Part shown: positions 25,404-32,334 of the stretch, one piece after another
Numbering within the stretch: position 1 is the first letter of the stretch
Layout of the letters: every line of letters starts with the position of its first letter
From: HK1 sp965221725
GTDB taxonomy: Bacteria > Pseudomonadota > Gammaproteobacteria > HK1
DNA length: 64,000 bases
NCBI GenBank assembly: GCA_965221725.1
Contig: OZ244909.1
Span: forward strand, 186,001-250,000
Direction: 5' to 3'
Notes under the pieces: generated by a model
Database searches by the model: none
Seen by the model: the letters and a program-made list of their open reading frames with translations, nothing else
Told to the model about the DNA's origin: nothing
Position numbers and translations under genes: made by a program

Positions 25404-26444
25404 ATGACGGCGCTGCCGGCGCATGCGGTGGAGGAGGGGAGTCGCGATCGTTTCGGCCGACCACTCCACGATCTCCGGATTTCGGTGACGGATCGATGCA
25501 ACTTCCGGTGTACCTACTGCATGCCGAAGGAGCTGTTCGGGGCGAATTACCGCTTCATGCCGCGCGATGAGCTGCTCTCCTTCGAGGAGATCACTGGTCT
25601 GGCCGGAATCTTCGTCTCCCACGGGATCCGGAAAATCCGGCTGACGGGCGGCGAGCCGCTGCTTCGTCAGGGACTGGAAGATCTCGTGAGGATGCTGTCG
25701 GCGCTCGAGGGGCTGGAGGATCTGACCCTCACCACCAACGGATCGCTGCTCACCCCGGAGCGCGCCCACCGACTGCGTGCGGCCGGTCTCGCGAGACTGA
25801 CGGTAAGCCTGGATGCGGTCGACGACACCGTATTCGCGTCGATGAACGATGTGGGATTCCCGGTCGAATCGGTGCTGCGGTCCATTGAGGACGCCGGCCG
25901 CGCCGGACTGACCCCCGTCAAGATCAACATGGTCGTCAAGCGCGGCCTCAACGATCACGAGATCGTGCCGATGGCGGAGCGCTTCCGGGGGTCGGGACAT
26001 ATCGTGCGGTTCATCGAGTACATGGACGTCGGCAATGCCAACGGGTGGCGAATGGACGACGTCGTCTCGGCGCGCGAGATCGTCGAGAGGATAGGGCGCT
26101 CATATCCCCTGAAGGCGATGGAGCCGAACTACCGCGGGGAAGTTGCGAGACGGTGGCGTTATGCGGACGGCGCCGGCGAGATCGGAGTCATCGCGTCGGT
26201 TACCCAACCGTTCTGCGGCGCCTGCACCCGAGCGCGTCTCTCGGCCGAAGGCAAGCTGTATACCTGCCTTTTTGCGAACACGGGCTTCGATCTGCGCGAA
26301 CTCGTGCGCAGCGGTGCTTCGGATGAAACCCTGTCTGCCGCGATCGGGTCGGTGTGGAGCGGGCGCAATGATCGCTACTCCGAGCTGCGCAGCGGCAATA
26401 CGCCGTCGCAGCCGCGCATCGAGATGTCGTACATCGGCGGATAG
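25404..26444 (+). CDS. moaA: GTP 3',8-cyclase, molybdenum cofactor biosynthesis
   Basis: A 346-residue radical SAM enzyme that starts molybdopterin synthesis by rearranging GTP. The SAM cluster is CNFRCTYC, the GTP-side cluster Cys are in PFCGACTRARLSAEGKLYTC, and the protein ends in the obligatory Gly-Gly (SYIGG). LTGGEPLLR and FIEYMDVG are further landmarks. ATG 25404 gives the standard length; upstream in-frame codons fall in the repeat. The molybdenum hydroxylase at 32335-35978 is a likely consumer. No moaC or moaE is in the window. Confidence 0.95.
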   Translation: MTALPAHAVEEGSRDRFGRPLHDLRISVTDRCNFRCTYCMPKELFGANYRFMPRDELLSFEEITGLAGIFVSHGIRKIRLTGGEPLLRQGLEDLVRMLSALEGLEDLTLTTNGSLLTPERAHRLRAAGLARLTVSLDAVDDTVFASMNDVGFPVESVLRSIEDAGRAGLTPVKINMVVKRGLNDHEIVPMAERFRGSGHIVRFIEYMDVGNANGWRMDDVVSAREIVERIGRSYPLKAMEPNYRGEVARRWRYADGAGEIGVIASVTQPFCGACTRARLSAEGKLYTCLFANTGFDLRELVRSGASDETLSAAIGSVWSGRNDRYSELRSGNTPSQPRIEMSYIGG

Positions 26445-26782
26445 CCTTCGCGGATGGCCCCGCGGATAGCCGTGCATGGCCCGCGGGTGGTCAGCGCCGG
26501 GACGCACAACGGATGGGCGCCAGCGTGACGGAAGCAGACCGGGGCCGGCCCGCGACATGAGCCGGAAGGAACACCGGCTGACGAAATGGCGCCAGGGCGG
26601 TCATCGATCGCCGGATCGCGGACGCGATGGAATTGAGGTTCTTCGACTCTGGATCATTTCATGTCATGTCGGGCCAACTTCAAATACGCATAATCTATAT
26701 TATGTTAAATAACATATGGCACCATGATGCCGATCACCACTACGCAGTGATGTTTTCATCCGTGGTCCGGCAAGGTTGGTTA
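26445..26782. other. Gene-free region with an AT-rich island
   Basis: Bases 26655-26720 are AT-rich and contain TATTATGTTAAATAACATAT. CATGTCGG, AAATACG and CAT follow one another here with spacing similar to 21991-22017, so this may be a decayed relative of that element. No gene is apparent. It separates moaA from the convergent tRNA operon. Confidence 0.5.
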
Positions 26783-27096
26783 TGGTGCCCGGGACCGGAG
26801 TCGAACCGGTAAGACCCGTACGGGCCGGCGGATTTTACGTACCACCATAGCTTTCGCTACTGCGCGCCGGCAGCGCGCTCCGTGGTCTGGACTATCCCTT
26901 TGCCGTATGCCTTCGGGCACTTAGGCAGGGGCCGTCTAGTCTCTACACTTTCCCATGATGCGCATGGGCTTAGCTCGGGATTGCCATCAGCACCACCTGT
27001 TAAGGGTTCCCCGAATTTGACCCCTTGTGTGCCCACGCGTTTCCACGTGGGGGACCCTGACGAGTCCGCTGCGTCTACCAATTCCGCCACCCGGGC
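26783..27096 (-). tRNA. tRNA-Leu (anticodon UAA) interrupted by a group I intron
   Basis: Exon 1 (27096-27063, 34 bases) starts GCCCGGGTGGCGGAATTGG and ends GCGGACT. Exon 2 (26837-26783, 55 bases) starts TAAAATCCGC and ends GCACCA. Joined, they give an 89-base class II tRNA with encoded CCA, acceptor GCCCGGG/CCCGGGC, anticodon stem GCGGA/TCCGC and loop CTTAAAA, anticodon UAA. It follows tRNA-Gly and tRNA-Cys as E. coli leuZ follows glyW and cysT. Maturation depends on intron removal. Confidence 0.93.
26838..27062 (-). ncRNA. Self-splicing group I intron in the tRNA-Leu anticodon loop
   Basis: A 225-base intron after U33. Exon 1 ends in U and the intron ends in G. P1 is GGACU of the exon paired with GGGUCC inside the intron, giving the required U-G wobble at the 5' splice site. 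P7 is GACUA (27-nt block GUGUAGAGACUAGACGG, bases 26941-26937) with UAGUC (26894-26890, in AUAGUCCAG). Sequence around GUCAAAUUCGG and the P7 strands closely resembles the Azoarcus tRNA-Ile intron, so IC3 subgroup is likely. No homing endonuclease frame is present. Splicing should be driven by guanosine without protein. Confidence 0.92.
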
Positions 27097-27164
27097 GGTG
27101 CGGGACCGGCAGCATAGAGAGGCGCTTGCGTGATGTAAACGCCGTGCGGGTGAAACGAAGGAAA

Positions 27165-27238
27165 TGGAGGCTGAGGTCGGAATCGAACCGGCGTACACGG
27201 CTTTGCAGGCCGCTGCATGACCACTCTGCCACTCAGCC
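27165..27238 (-). tRNA. tRNA-Cys (anticodon GCA)
   Basis: A 74-base cloverleaf with encoded CCA. GGCTGAG pairs with CTCAGCC, the anticodon loop is CTGCAAA, and the T-loop is TTCGATT. It lies between tRNA-Gly and tRNA-Leu, as cysT does in enterobacteria. Confidence 0.97.
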
Positions 27239-27286
27239 CGAATCTCCGACCGATGCAGAAGTGCGTTGATCGATCGATGCGGGGTC

Positions 27287-27362
<76 letters not shown>

Positions 27363-27455
27363 TGAGTGGGGCGGATTTTCCAGAAGGGGGCGATTCGCTG
27401 TCAAGCGATTCCGCGATCTCCGCCAGGTCCGGGGGCTGACGTGCCCTGCCCTGCT

Positions 27456-28031
27456 TCACATCGAACCGCCGCCGTCGGATCCTTCCGCCGTCATCGTCGG
27501 CCACGCCACTCGCAGGTAGATCATCATCGACCATATCGTGAGCACGGTCGCCACGTAGAGCAGAACGGCTCCGATCCAGTACACCGGAACCGGACCCAGA
27601 TCATGGCGGTACAGCATCAACGACAGCGCCACCATCTGCGAAACCGTCTTGATCTTCCCAAGCGCGGCCACCGCCACCGTCGCCCGCTGTCCGAGCTCGG
27701 CCATGAGCTCCCGCAGCGCGGAGACGACGATCTCCCGACTGATGATGATCGCGGCCGGGATGGCCAGCCACAGCGCCGGGTCGCGATGGAGCAGGAGCAC
27801 CAGGGTGACCGCGACCATCAACTTGTCCGCAACCGGATCGAGGAATGCGCCCAGCGTGGAGACCTGCGACAGTCGGCGGGCGAGGTAGCCATCAGCCCAG
27901 TCCGTCAATGCGGCGAGGACGAAGATTACGGTACACACCATCGGCGCCCACGCAAACGGAAGGTAGAAGACGACCACCAGCACCGGGACGAGGAAGATGC
28001 GCATTACCGTGAAGGTGGTGGGTATGTTCAT
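27456..28031 (-). CDS. pgsA: CDP-diacylglycerol--glycerol-3-phosphate 3-phosphatidyltransferase
   Basis: A 191-residue inner-membrane enzyme making phosphatidylglycerol phosphate. It carries the CDP-alcohol phosphotransferase signature, DWADGYLARR then GAFLDPVADK, with all four Asp in place, near residue 44. Several hydrophobic helices surround it (VPVLVVVFYLPFAWAPMV, VAVTLVLLL and others). Its ATG overlaps the uvrC stop (ATGA), so it is coupled to uvrC as in many gammaproteobacteria. The three tRNA genes follow on the same strand. Confidence 0.96.
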   Translation of the reverse strand: MNIPTTFTVMRIFLVPVLVVVFYLPFAWAPMVCTVIFVLAALTDWADGYLARRLSQVSTLGAFLDPVADKLMVAVTLVLLLHRDPALWLAIPAAIIISREIVVSALRELMAELGQRATVAVAALGKIKTVSQMVALSLMLYRHDLGPVPVYWIGAVLLYVATVLTIWSMMIYLRVAWPTMTAEGSDGGGSM

Positions 28032-29875
28032 GATGCGTCCCGGAACGCCTCGCAGATCGCTAGCGCAAGCGTACGGCTGATTCCCTTGACCCGCATCAGA
28101 TCCTCGACCCCGGCTCGCGAGACGCCTTGCAGTCCACCGAACTCGCTCAGCAGCCGCCGGCGCCGGCGGGCCCCGATCCCCGGTATCTGCTCAAGTACCG
28201 ATGTCTTCCGGCTGCGGTTGCGCCGAAGCCGGTGCCCGGCGATCGCAAACCGGTGGGCTTCGTCGCGGATCCGCTGGATCAGGTGAAGCGCGGGTGAATC
28301 GGGAGACAGAATGATCGGTGCGCCGCCGCGGGTCGGAAAGAGCTGCTCGAGCCCGGGCTTGCGAGTGGTTCCCTTCGCGACGCCGATGGTCACGATGCCC
28401 GACACCTGCAAGTCCGCGAGCACCTCCTCCGCCTGCCTGAGCTGTCCCCGGCCACCGTCGATCAGCAACAGGTCCGGAAGCATCGCATCCTCTTTCTGCA
28501 ATCGCGAGTAGCGACGCCCGATCGCGATGCGCATTGCGCCGTAGTCATCGCCGGCCTTGCTGCCGGTGATGTTGTAGCGGCGATAGTCGGATTTCCTCGC
28601 GCCGTCGGGCCCGAAGACGACGCACGCGGCGACCGTGGATTCGCCGCCGGTGTGGCTCACGTCGAAACATTCGATCCGCGTCGGAGGATCCTCCAGACCC
28701 AGAAGCTCCTGCAGTGCATCGAACTGCTCCCGCAGGTTCAGGCGACTCGCGATCCGCTGTTGCAACGCAAGTTCCGCATTGTCGACCGCCATCGCCACCC
28801 AGCGGGCCCGGTCACCGCGTACGTTGCTGCGGATTCTGACCCTGCGACCCGACTGCTCGCCGATGGCCCGTTCCAGCACGTCCACCCCGGTGACGGCGTG
28901 GCTGAGCAGGATTTCGTCGGGAACCGGACGTTCCCGCCCCGATCGCGAGAGGTAGTGCTGCGGGAGGAAGGCACGCAGCAGCTCCTTCTCGTCGGCATCC
29001 GCACCATGCGCCGGCCGCAGCGTGCGCGATCCCAGGCTCTGGCCGTTGCGGATGACGAAGAGTTCGATGACCGGGATGCCTTCGCGCGCGCGGGCCGCGA
29101 CGACATCGACATTTCCCCGCGCCCCCGAGACGTATTGCCGAGCCTGCACCCGCTTCAGATTCGCGATTTGGTCGCGATAGCGCGCCGCCAGCTCGAATTC
29201 GAGTTCGTGCGACGCCGATTCCATCCGTCGCACCAGCTCCGTGAGCATCCGCTCGCTCTTGCCTTCGAGGAACATCACGGCGTGCTGTACGTCCTCGGCG
29301 TATGTTGCCTGGTCAATCAGTCCGACGCAGGGGGCGGTACAGCGACCGATCTGGTATTGCAGGCAGGGCCGGGTGCGGTTCTCGAAGTACGAATCTTCGC
29401 ACTGGCGGACGTGGAACAGCTTCTGGAGCTGACTCAGGGTGCTGCGCGTCGCGCCCGCGCTCGCAAACGGACCGAAGAAGCGCCCCTGCTCACGCCTTGC
29501 TCCGCGATGAAAGGCCAGTCGCGGAAATGCATCGCCGGTCGTGACGTGAATGTACGGAAAGCTCTTGTCGTCCCTCAGTACGATGTTGTAGCGGGGGCGA
29601 TGTTCCTTGATCAGGTTGTTTTCGAGCAGAAGCGCCTCGGTTTCGGAGTGCGTCACCGTGACTTCGACCGAAGCCGCGTGCGACATCAGGGCGCGGGTCT
29701 TGGGCGAGAGCTGTTCGGGAGCGCGGAAGTAGCTGGCGACGCGCTTTTTCAGGTTGCGTGCCTTCCCGACGTAGAGGATGCGTTCGAACCGGTCGACCAG
29801 CCGATACACGCCCGGGTCGTTGCTCAGGGTTCGAAGGTACGACTGTTCGTCGAACCTGACGGCGTGCTGTTCCAC
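28028..29875 (-). CDS. uvrC: Excinuclease ABC subunit C
   Basis: A 615-residue nucleotide-excision repair nuclease, matching the usual length. Domains in order: GIY-YIG (GVYRLVDRFERILYVGKA, about residues 22-95, 3' incision), a Cys-rich segment with CLQYQIGRCTAPC, the UVR UvrB-binding helix around 205-240, the RNase H-like 5' nuclease with IECFDVSHTGG and LLIDGGRGQL, and C-terminal helix-hairpin-helix (IPGIGARRRRRLL). I chose GTG 29875 because it begins MEQHAVRFDEQSYLRTL in line with E. coli UvrC. No strong ribosome-binding site is visible there; TTG 29896 is an alternative. Confidence 0.95.
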   Translation of the reverse strand: MEQHAVRFDEQSYLRTLSNDPGVYRLVDRFERILYVGKARNLKKRVASYFRAPEQLSPKTRALMSHAASVEVTVTHSETEALLLENNLIKEHRPRYNIVLRDDKSFPYIHVTTGDAFPRLAFHRGARREQGRFFGPFASAGATRSTLSQLQKLFHVRQCEDSYFENRTRPCLQYQIGRCTAPCVGLIDQATYAEDVQHAVMFLEGKSERMLTELVRRMESASHELEFELAARYRDQIANLKRVQARQYVSGARGNVDVVAARAREGIPVIELFVIRNGQSLGSRTLRPAHGADADEKELLRAFLPQHYLSRSGRERPVPDEILLSHAVTGVDVLERAIGEQSGRRVRIRSNVRGDRARWVAMAVDNAELALQQRIASRLNLREQFDALQELLGLEDPPTRIECFDVSHTGGESTVAACVVFGPDGARKSDYRRYNITGSKAGDDYGAMRIAIGRRYSRLQKEDAMLPDLLLIDGGRGQLRQAEEVLADLQVSGIVTIGVAKGTTRKPGLEQLFPTRGGAPIILSPDSPALHLIQRIRDEAHRFAIAGHRLRRNRSRKTSVLEQIPGIGARRRRRLLSEFGGLQGVSRAGVEDLMRVKGISRTLALAICEAFRDAS

Positions 29876-29979
29876 GGTGCAGGACGATTGCGGCAACTCC
29901 CATACTGTACCGTGCAGCCCGCGGGAGCGAAATTCGCTGCCCGCGGAGCCTGCGTGCACCGCATCGGCGGATACCGCGA

Positions 29980-30633
29980 TCAGTCGCTCTCGAGCAGCTC
30001 CAGCAATCCGTGCCGGTAGGACAGGTGCGTGAGTTCCACGTCGTTCGCGGTGCCGAGCTTGCGCATGATTCGCGTGCGGTAGGTGCTCACCGTCTTCGGA
30101 CTCAGGCACAGGCGCTCGGAGATGGTCTGACGATCGTATCCGTTGCACACCATGACCATCACCGTCAGCTCGCGTGCGGTCAGGGTCGCGATCGGGGACT
30201 GGCCGGGGTTCAGCCTGTCGATGATCATGCTCTGGGCCACTTCGGCATCGACGTAGCGCCGTCCTTCCGCTGCCCTTCGCACCGCCTTCACGACTTCCGG
30301 CGGCGCACAGCCGCGGGTGAGGTAGCCGCTCGCGCCGCTTTCCAGAGCGCGCGCCGGAATCGGGCCCTCCGCGTGCACTCCCATCAGGATGACCTGCGAG
30401 GACCCGTCGGTCCTGCGCAGGCGCCGAGCCACCTCGAGACCACCGAGATCGGGGATCTCCATGTCGATGAGAAGTACGTCGGCTTGATGCTCGCGGACCA
30501 GTCTGATCGCGTCTTCGCCACGGTCGCATTCAGCGAGCAGGTCGATGCCCTCTTCTTCCGAGAGCAGGCGAATCAATCCACTGCGGGACAACTGATGGGT
30601 ATCGCAAACAACGACTCCGATTCGTTGCTTCAT
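29980..30633 (-). CDS. uvrY: GacA/UvrY-type response regulator
   Basis: A 217-residue NarL/LuxR-family regulator. The receiver domain has the phosphoacceptor Asp57 in VLLIDMEIPDLGG and Asp11; the usual acidic residue before Asp11 is Cys. The C-terminal LuxR helix-turn-helix runs through LTARELTVMVMVCNGYD and LCLSPKTVSTYRTRIMRKL. In gammaproteobacteria this protein answers BarA/GacS and activates small RNAs that titrate CsrA/RsmA. Its position upstream of uvrC is the classic uvrY arrangement. The ATG has GAGGAGAGCAC upstream. Confidence 0.93.
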   Translation of the reverse strand: MKQRIGVVVCDTHQLSRSGLIRLLSEEEGIDLLAECDRGEDAIRLVREHQADVLLIDMEIPDLGGLEVARRLRRTDGSSQVILMGVHAEGPIPARALESGASGYLTRGCAPPEVVKAVRRAAEGRRYVDAEVAQSMIIDRLNPGQSPIATLTARELTVMVMVCNGYDRQTISERLCLSPKTVSTYRTRIMRKLGTANDVELTHLSYRHGLLELLESD

Positions 30634-31071
30634 GATGTGCTCTCCTCACGCTCGATGTTGCAGGGATGCCGCGCGGCATCGCTGGCAGAACGAAGTGTAG
30701 GTGCTTCAACGCCGCGTCCGTAGCGACTTCGGCCCCATCGTGCATGGGGTCCGGGTCTCCGGCTTTGTAGGCGCAGGTCGACTGGTGCAGGCGACATCCG
30801 TATCCGCACCGGATGTCGTCATGCCGAAAAACCTCCACTGCCGTGAAGCAGATCCGCGCCACCTGAACGCAACCCGTCGGGACGCCCGGCCGGAGGATGG
30901 CTTCGATGCCCATGAACTCGCCGCCGGGGCTTCGAGTCGGTCCTTGCCGGTACAATGACGAAGGGACTGGCGGCCGAAAGCCGGAGAACATCACGGATTC
31001 TCCTGTGCACGACGACTCGCGGCCGCGATGCCGGAGTCGGGAGTCCTTTCCTGCTGCGGATTCTTGATGCG
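30634..31071. other. Divergent intergenic region between uvrY and the LytTR gene
   Basis: Should hold both promoters. TACAAT at 30950-30955 is a plausible -10 for the plus-strand gene, which argues against a start codon at 30955. Open frames across it look like chance products of base composition. Confidence 0.4.
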
Positions 31072-31941
31072 ATGCCCATGACAGGCAATTGGAAATTCGT
31101 AAAGGACCGGTGTTCTTCGTATGTGGTAGACAAGGTGCGATTCGCGATTCGCGAGTGGTGCGGCGCGAAGCTCGTCCACCTGAATGTGTCTTCGTTCCTG
31201 GTGACGGTGGTACTGCTGACCTATCTCGGTCCCTTCGGCACCTGGGCACTCCCCCCCTTCTCCGAGCGACTGCTGTTCTGGTTGATGACGGTCGGGGCGA
31301 ACTGGATCGTCGGCTACATCGCATTCTTCGTCATACCCCCGAGGCTTCGGGAACGACGGGCTGGCGTGTGGGTGGGGTTCGTGCTCGCTGCGGCCGGCGC
31401 CGCCGTGCCGGGTACCGGCACGGCGTGGCTGGCGGTGGCTGTGTACCTGGACTATCGGCCCTCCAGCGTCTCCGACCTGACCACTCTCTACGGCCAGGTC
31501 TTCGTGCTGCACCTGATCATCGGTTCCCTCGTCTTCCATCTCATCGACGGCGCGTTGCGGCCCCGGGATGGCAAGGAGGAACTGCCGTCGCCCGAGGAGA
31601 GGGCGGTGTTCGTGCCGCCGGTGGCGGAGGCCGCCTTGCTTACCCGGCTTCCCGCGCGATCAAGGGCGGAGCTGCTGCATCTGCGCATGCAGGACCACTA
31701 CGTCGAGGTTCATACCACCGCGGGCAGCGAAATGCTGCTGCTGCGATTTCGTGATGCTCTCAACGAAGTGGAGGGCGTGGACGGACTGCAGGTGCACCGT
31801 TCGCACTGGGTCGCCCGCAACGCGGTGGCCGGAGTCGAGCGTCGGAGTGGTAGCCGTATCGCCCTGCGTCTCGTGAACGGCAGCCGGGTGCCGGTCAGTC
31901 GCTCGTTTGCGCCCCGGCTCAGATCGCAGGGGTGGATCTGA
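31072..31941 (+). CDS. Membrane-anchored LytTR-family DNA-binding regulator
   Basis: A protein of 289 residues from ATG 31072 (ATG 31078 and 30955 are alternatives). Four hydrophobic segments fall roughly at residues 40-62, 72-95, 105-135 and 150-170. A linker rich in Glu/Pro leads to a C-terminal LytTR domain (ELLHLRMQDHYVEVHT through RSHWVARNAVAGVERR and VPVSRSFAPRL). Such proteins bind direct repeats next to promoters and sense membrane or small-molecule cues; no receiver domain is present. No target or partner gene is obvious nearby. I am sure of the domains, not of the regulon. Confidence 0.82.
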   Translation: MPMTGNWKFVKDRCSSYVVDKVRFAIREWCGAKLVHLNVSSFLVTVVLLTYLGPFGTWALPPFSERLLFWLMTVGANWIVGYIAFFVIPPRLRERRAGVWVGFVLAAAGAAVPGTGTAWLAVAVYLDYRPSSVSDLTTLYGQVFVLHLIIGSLVFHLIDGALRPRDGKEELPSPEERAVFVPPVAEAALLTRLPARSRAELLHLRMQDHYVEVHTTAGSEMLLLRFRDALNEVEGVDGLQVHRSHWVARNAVAGVERRSGSRIALRLVNGSRVPVSRSFAPRLRSQGWI

Positions 31942-31957
31942 TCGGCAGCAAGTCCCG

Positions 31958-32045
31958 CCAGACCGGAGCATGGGCTCGAAATCGCCCCGACCGGTTGCTC
32001 CGCAGAGCGAAACCCTGCCTGAGTGCACCGCGTGACGGTCTCTCG
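31958..32045 (+). repeat. Dispersed repeat family 2, copy B
   Basis: CCAGACCGGAGCATGGGCTC-GAAATCG followed by a diverged centre and CACCGCGTGACGGTCTCTCGG. It aligns with copy A (23563-23670) and with the reverse of 53420-53531. It lies between the LytTR gene and the MoaD-like gene. Confidence 0.55.
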
Positions 32046-32068
32046 GACCGCCAGCGCCGCGGCCGATC

Positions 32069-32314
32069 TCACCCTCCGGCGATCTTCGGCATCAGATGCA
32101 CATCGCTGTGCGGCTCGATCCGGGAAAAGAGCGCGTCCTGATGGATCACGCCGTCGATGGCGAGCGCCACCCCCTCATCGAGGTGCGGGGCAAGTGAGGG
32201 GTAGCGTTCTCCCAGCTTCGTCAGCAGTTCGCGCACGGTCGACGCGTCGATCGACGCCGCTTCGTCACCCCCGGCGAGCCGGCGGAAGTTTCCCGTGAAG
32301 TGCACCCGGGCCAT
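32069..32314 (-). CDS. MoaD/ThiS-family sulphur-carrier protein
   Basis: An 81-residue beta-grasp protein ending in Gly-Gly (PKIAGG), the site that is adenylated and thiocarboxylated. The N-terminus HFTGNFRRLAGG and the central LLTKLGERYPSL fit the MoaD branch. It is the last gene of the molybdenum hydroxylase operon, 20 bp after the large subunit, so a role in supplying sulphur for molybdopterin of that enzyme is the simplest reading. A separate function in thiolation cannot be excluded. No MoaE partner is nearby. Confidence 0.8.
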   Translation of the reverse strand: MARVHFTGNFRRLAGGDEAASIDASTVRELLTKLGERYPSLAPHLDEGVALAIDGVIHQDALFSRIEPHSDVHLMPKIAGG

Positions 32315-32334
32315 CGTCGCGACGCCGAGCCGCG

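Noticed and set aside
29876..30529. N-terminal extension of uvrC to an ATG at 30529
   Set aside because: It overlaps uvrY almost completely and is Arg-rich, while the UvrC homology begins near 29875.
30530..31324. 264-codon minus-strand frame opposite the LytTR gene
   Set aside because: Composition is random-looking and it overlaps uvrY and the membrane part of the LytTR gene.
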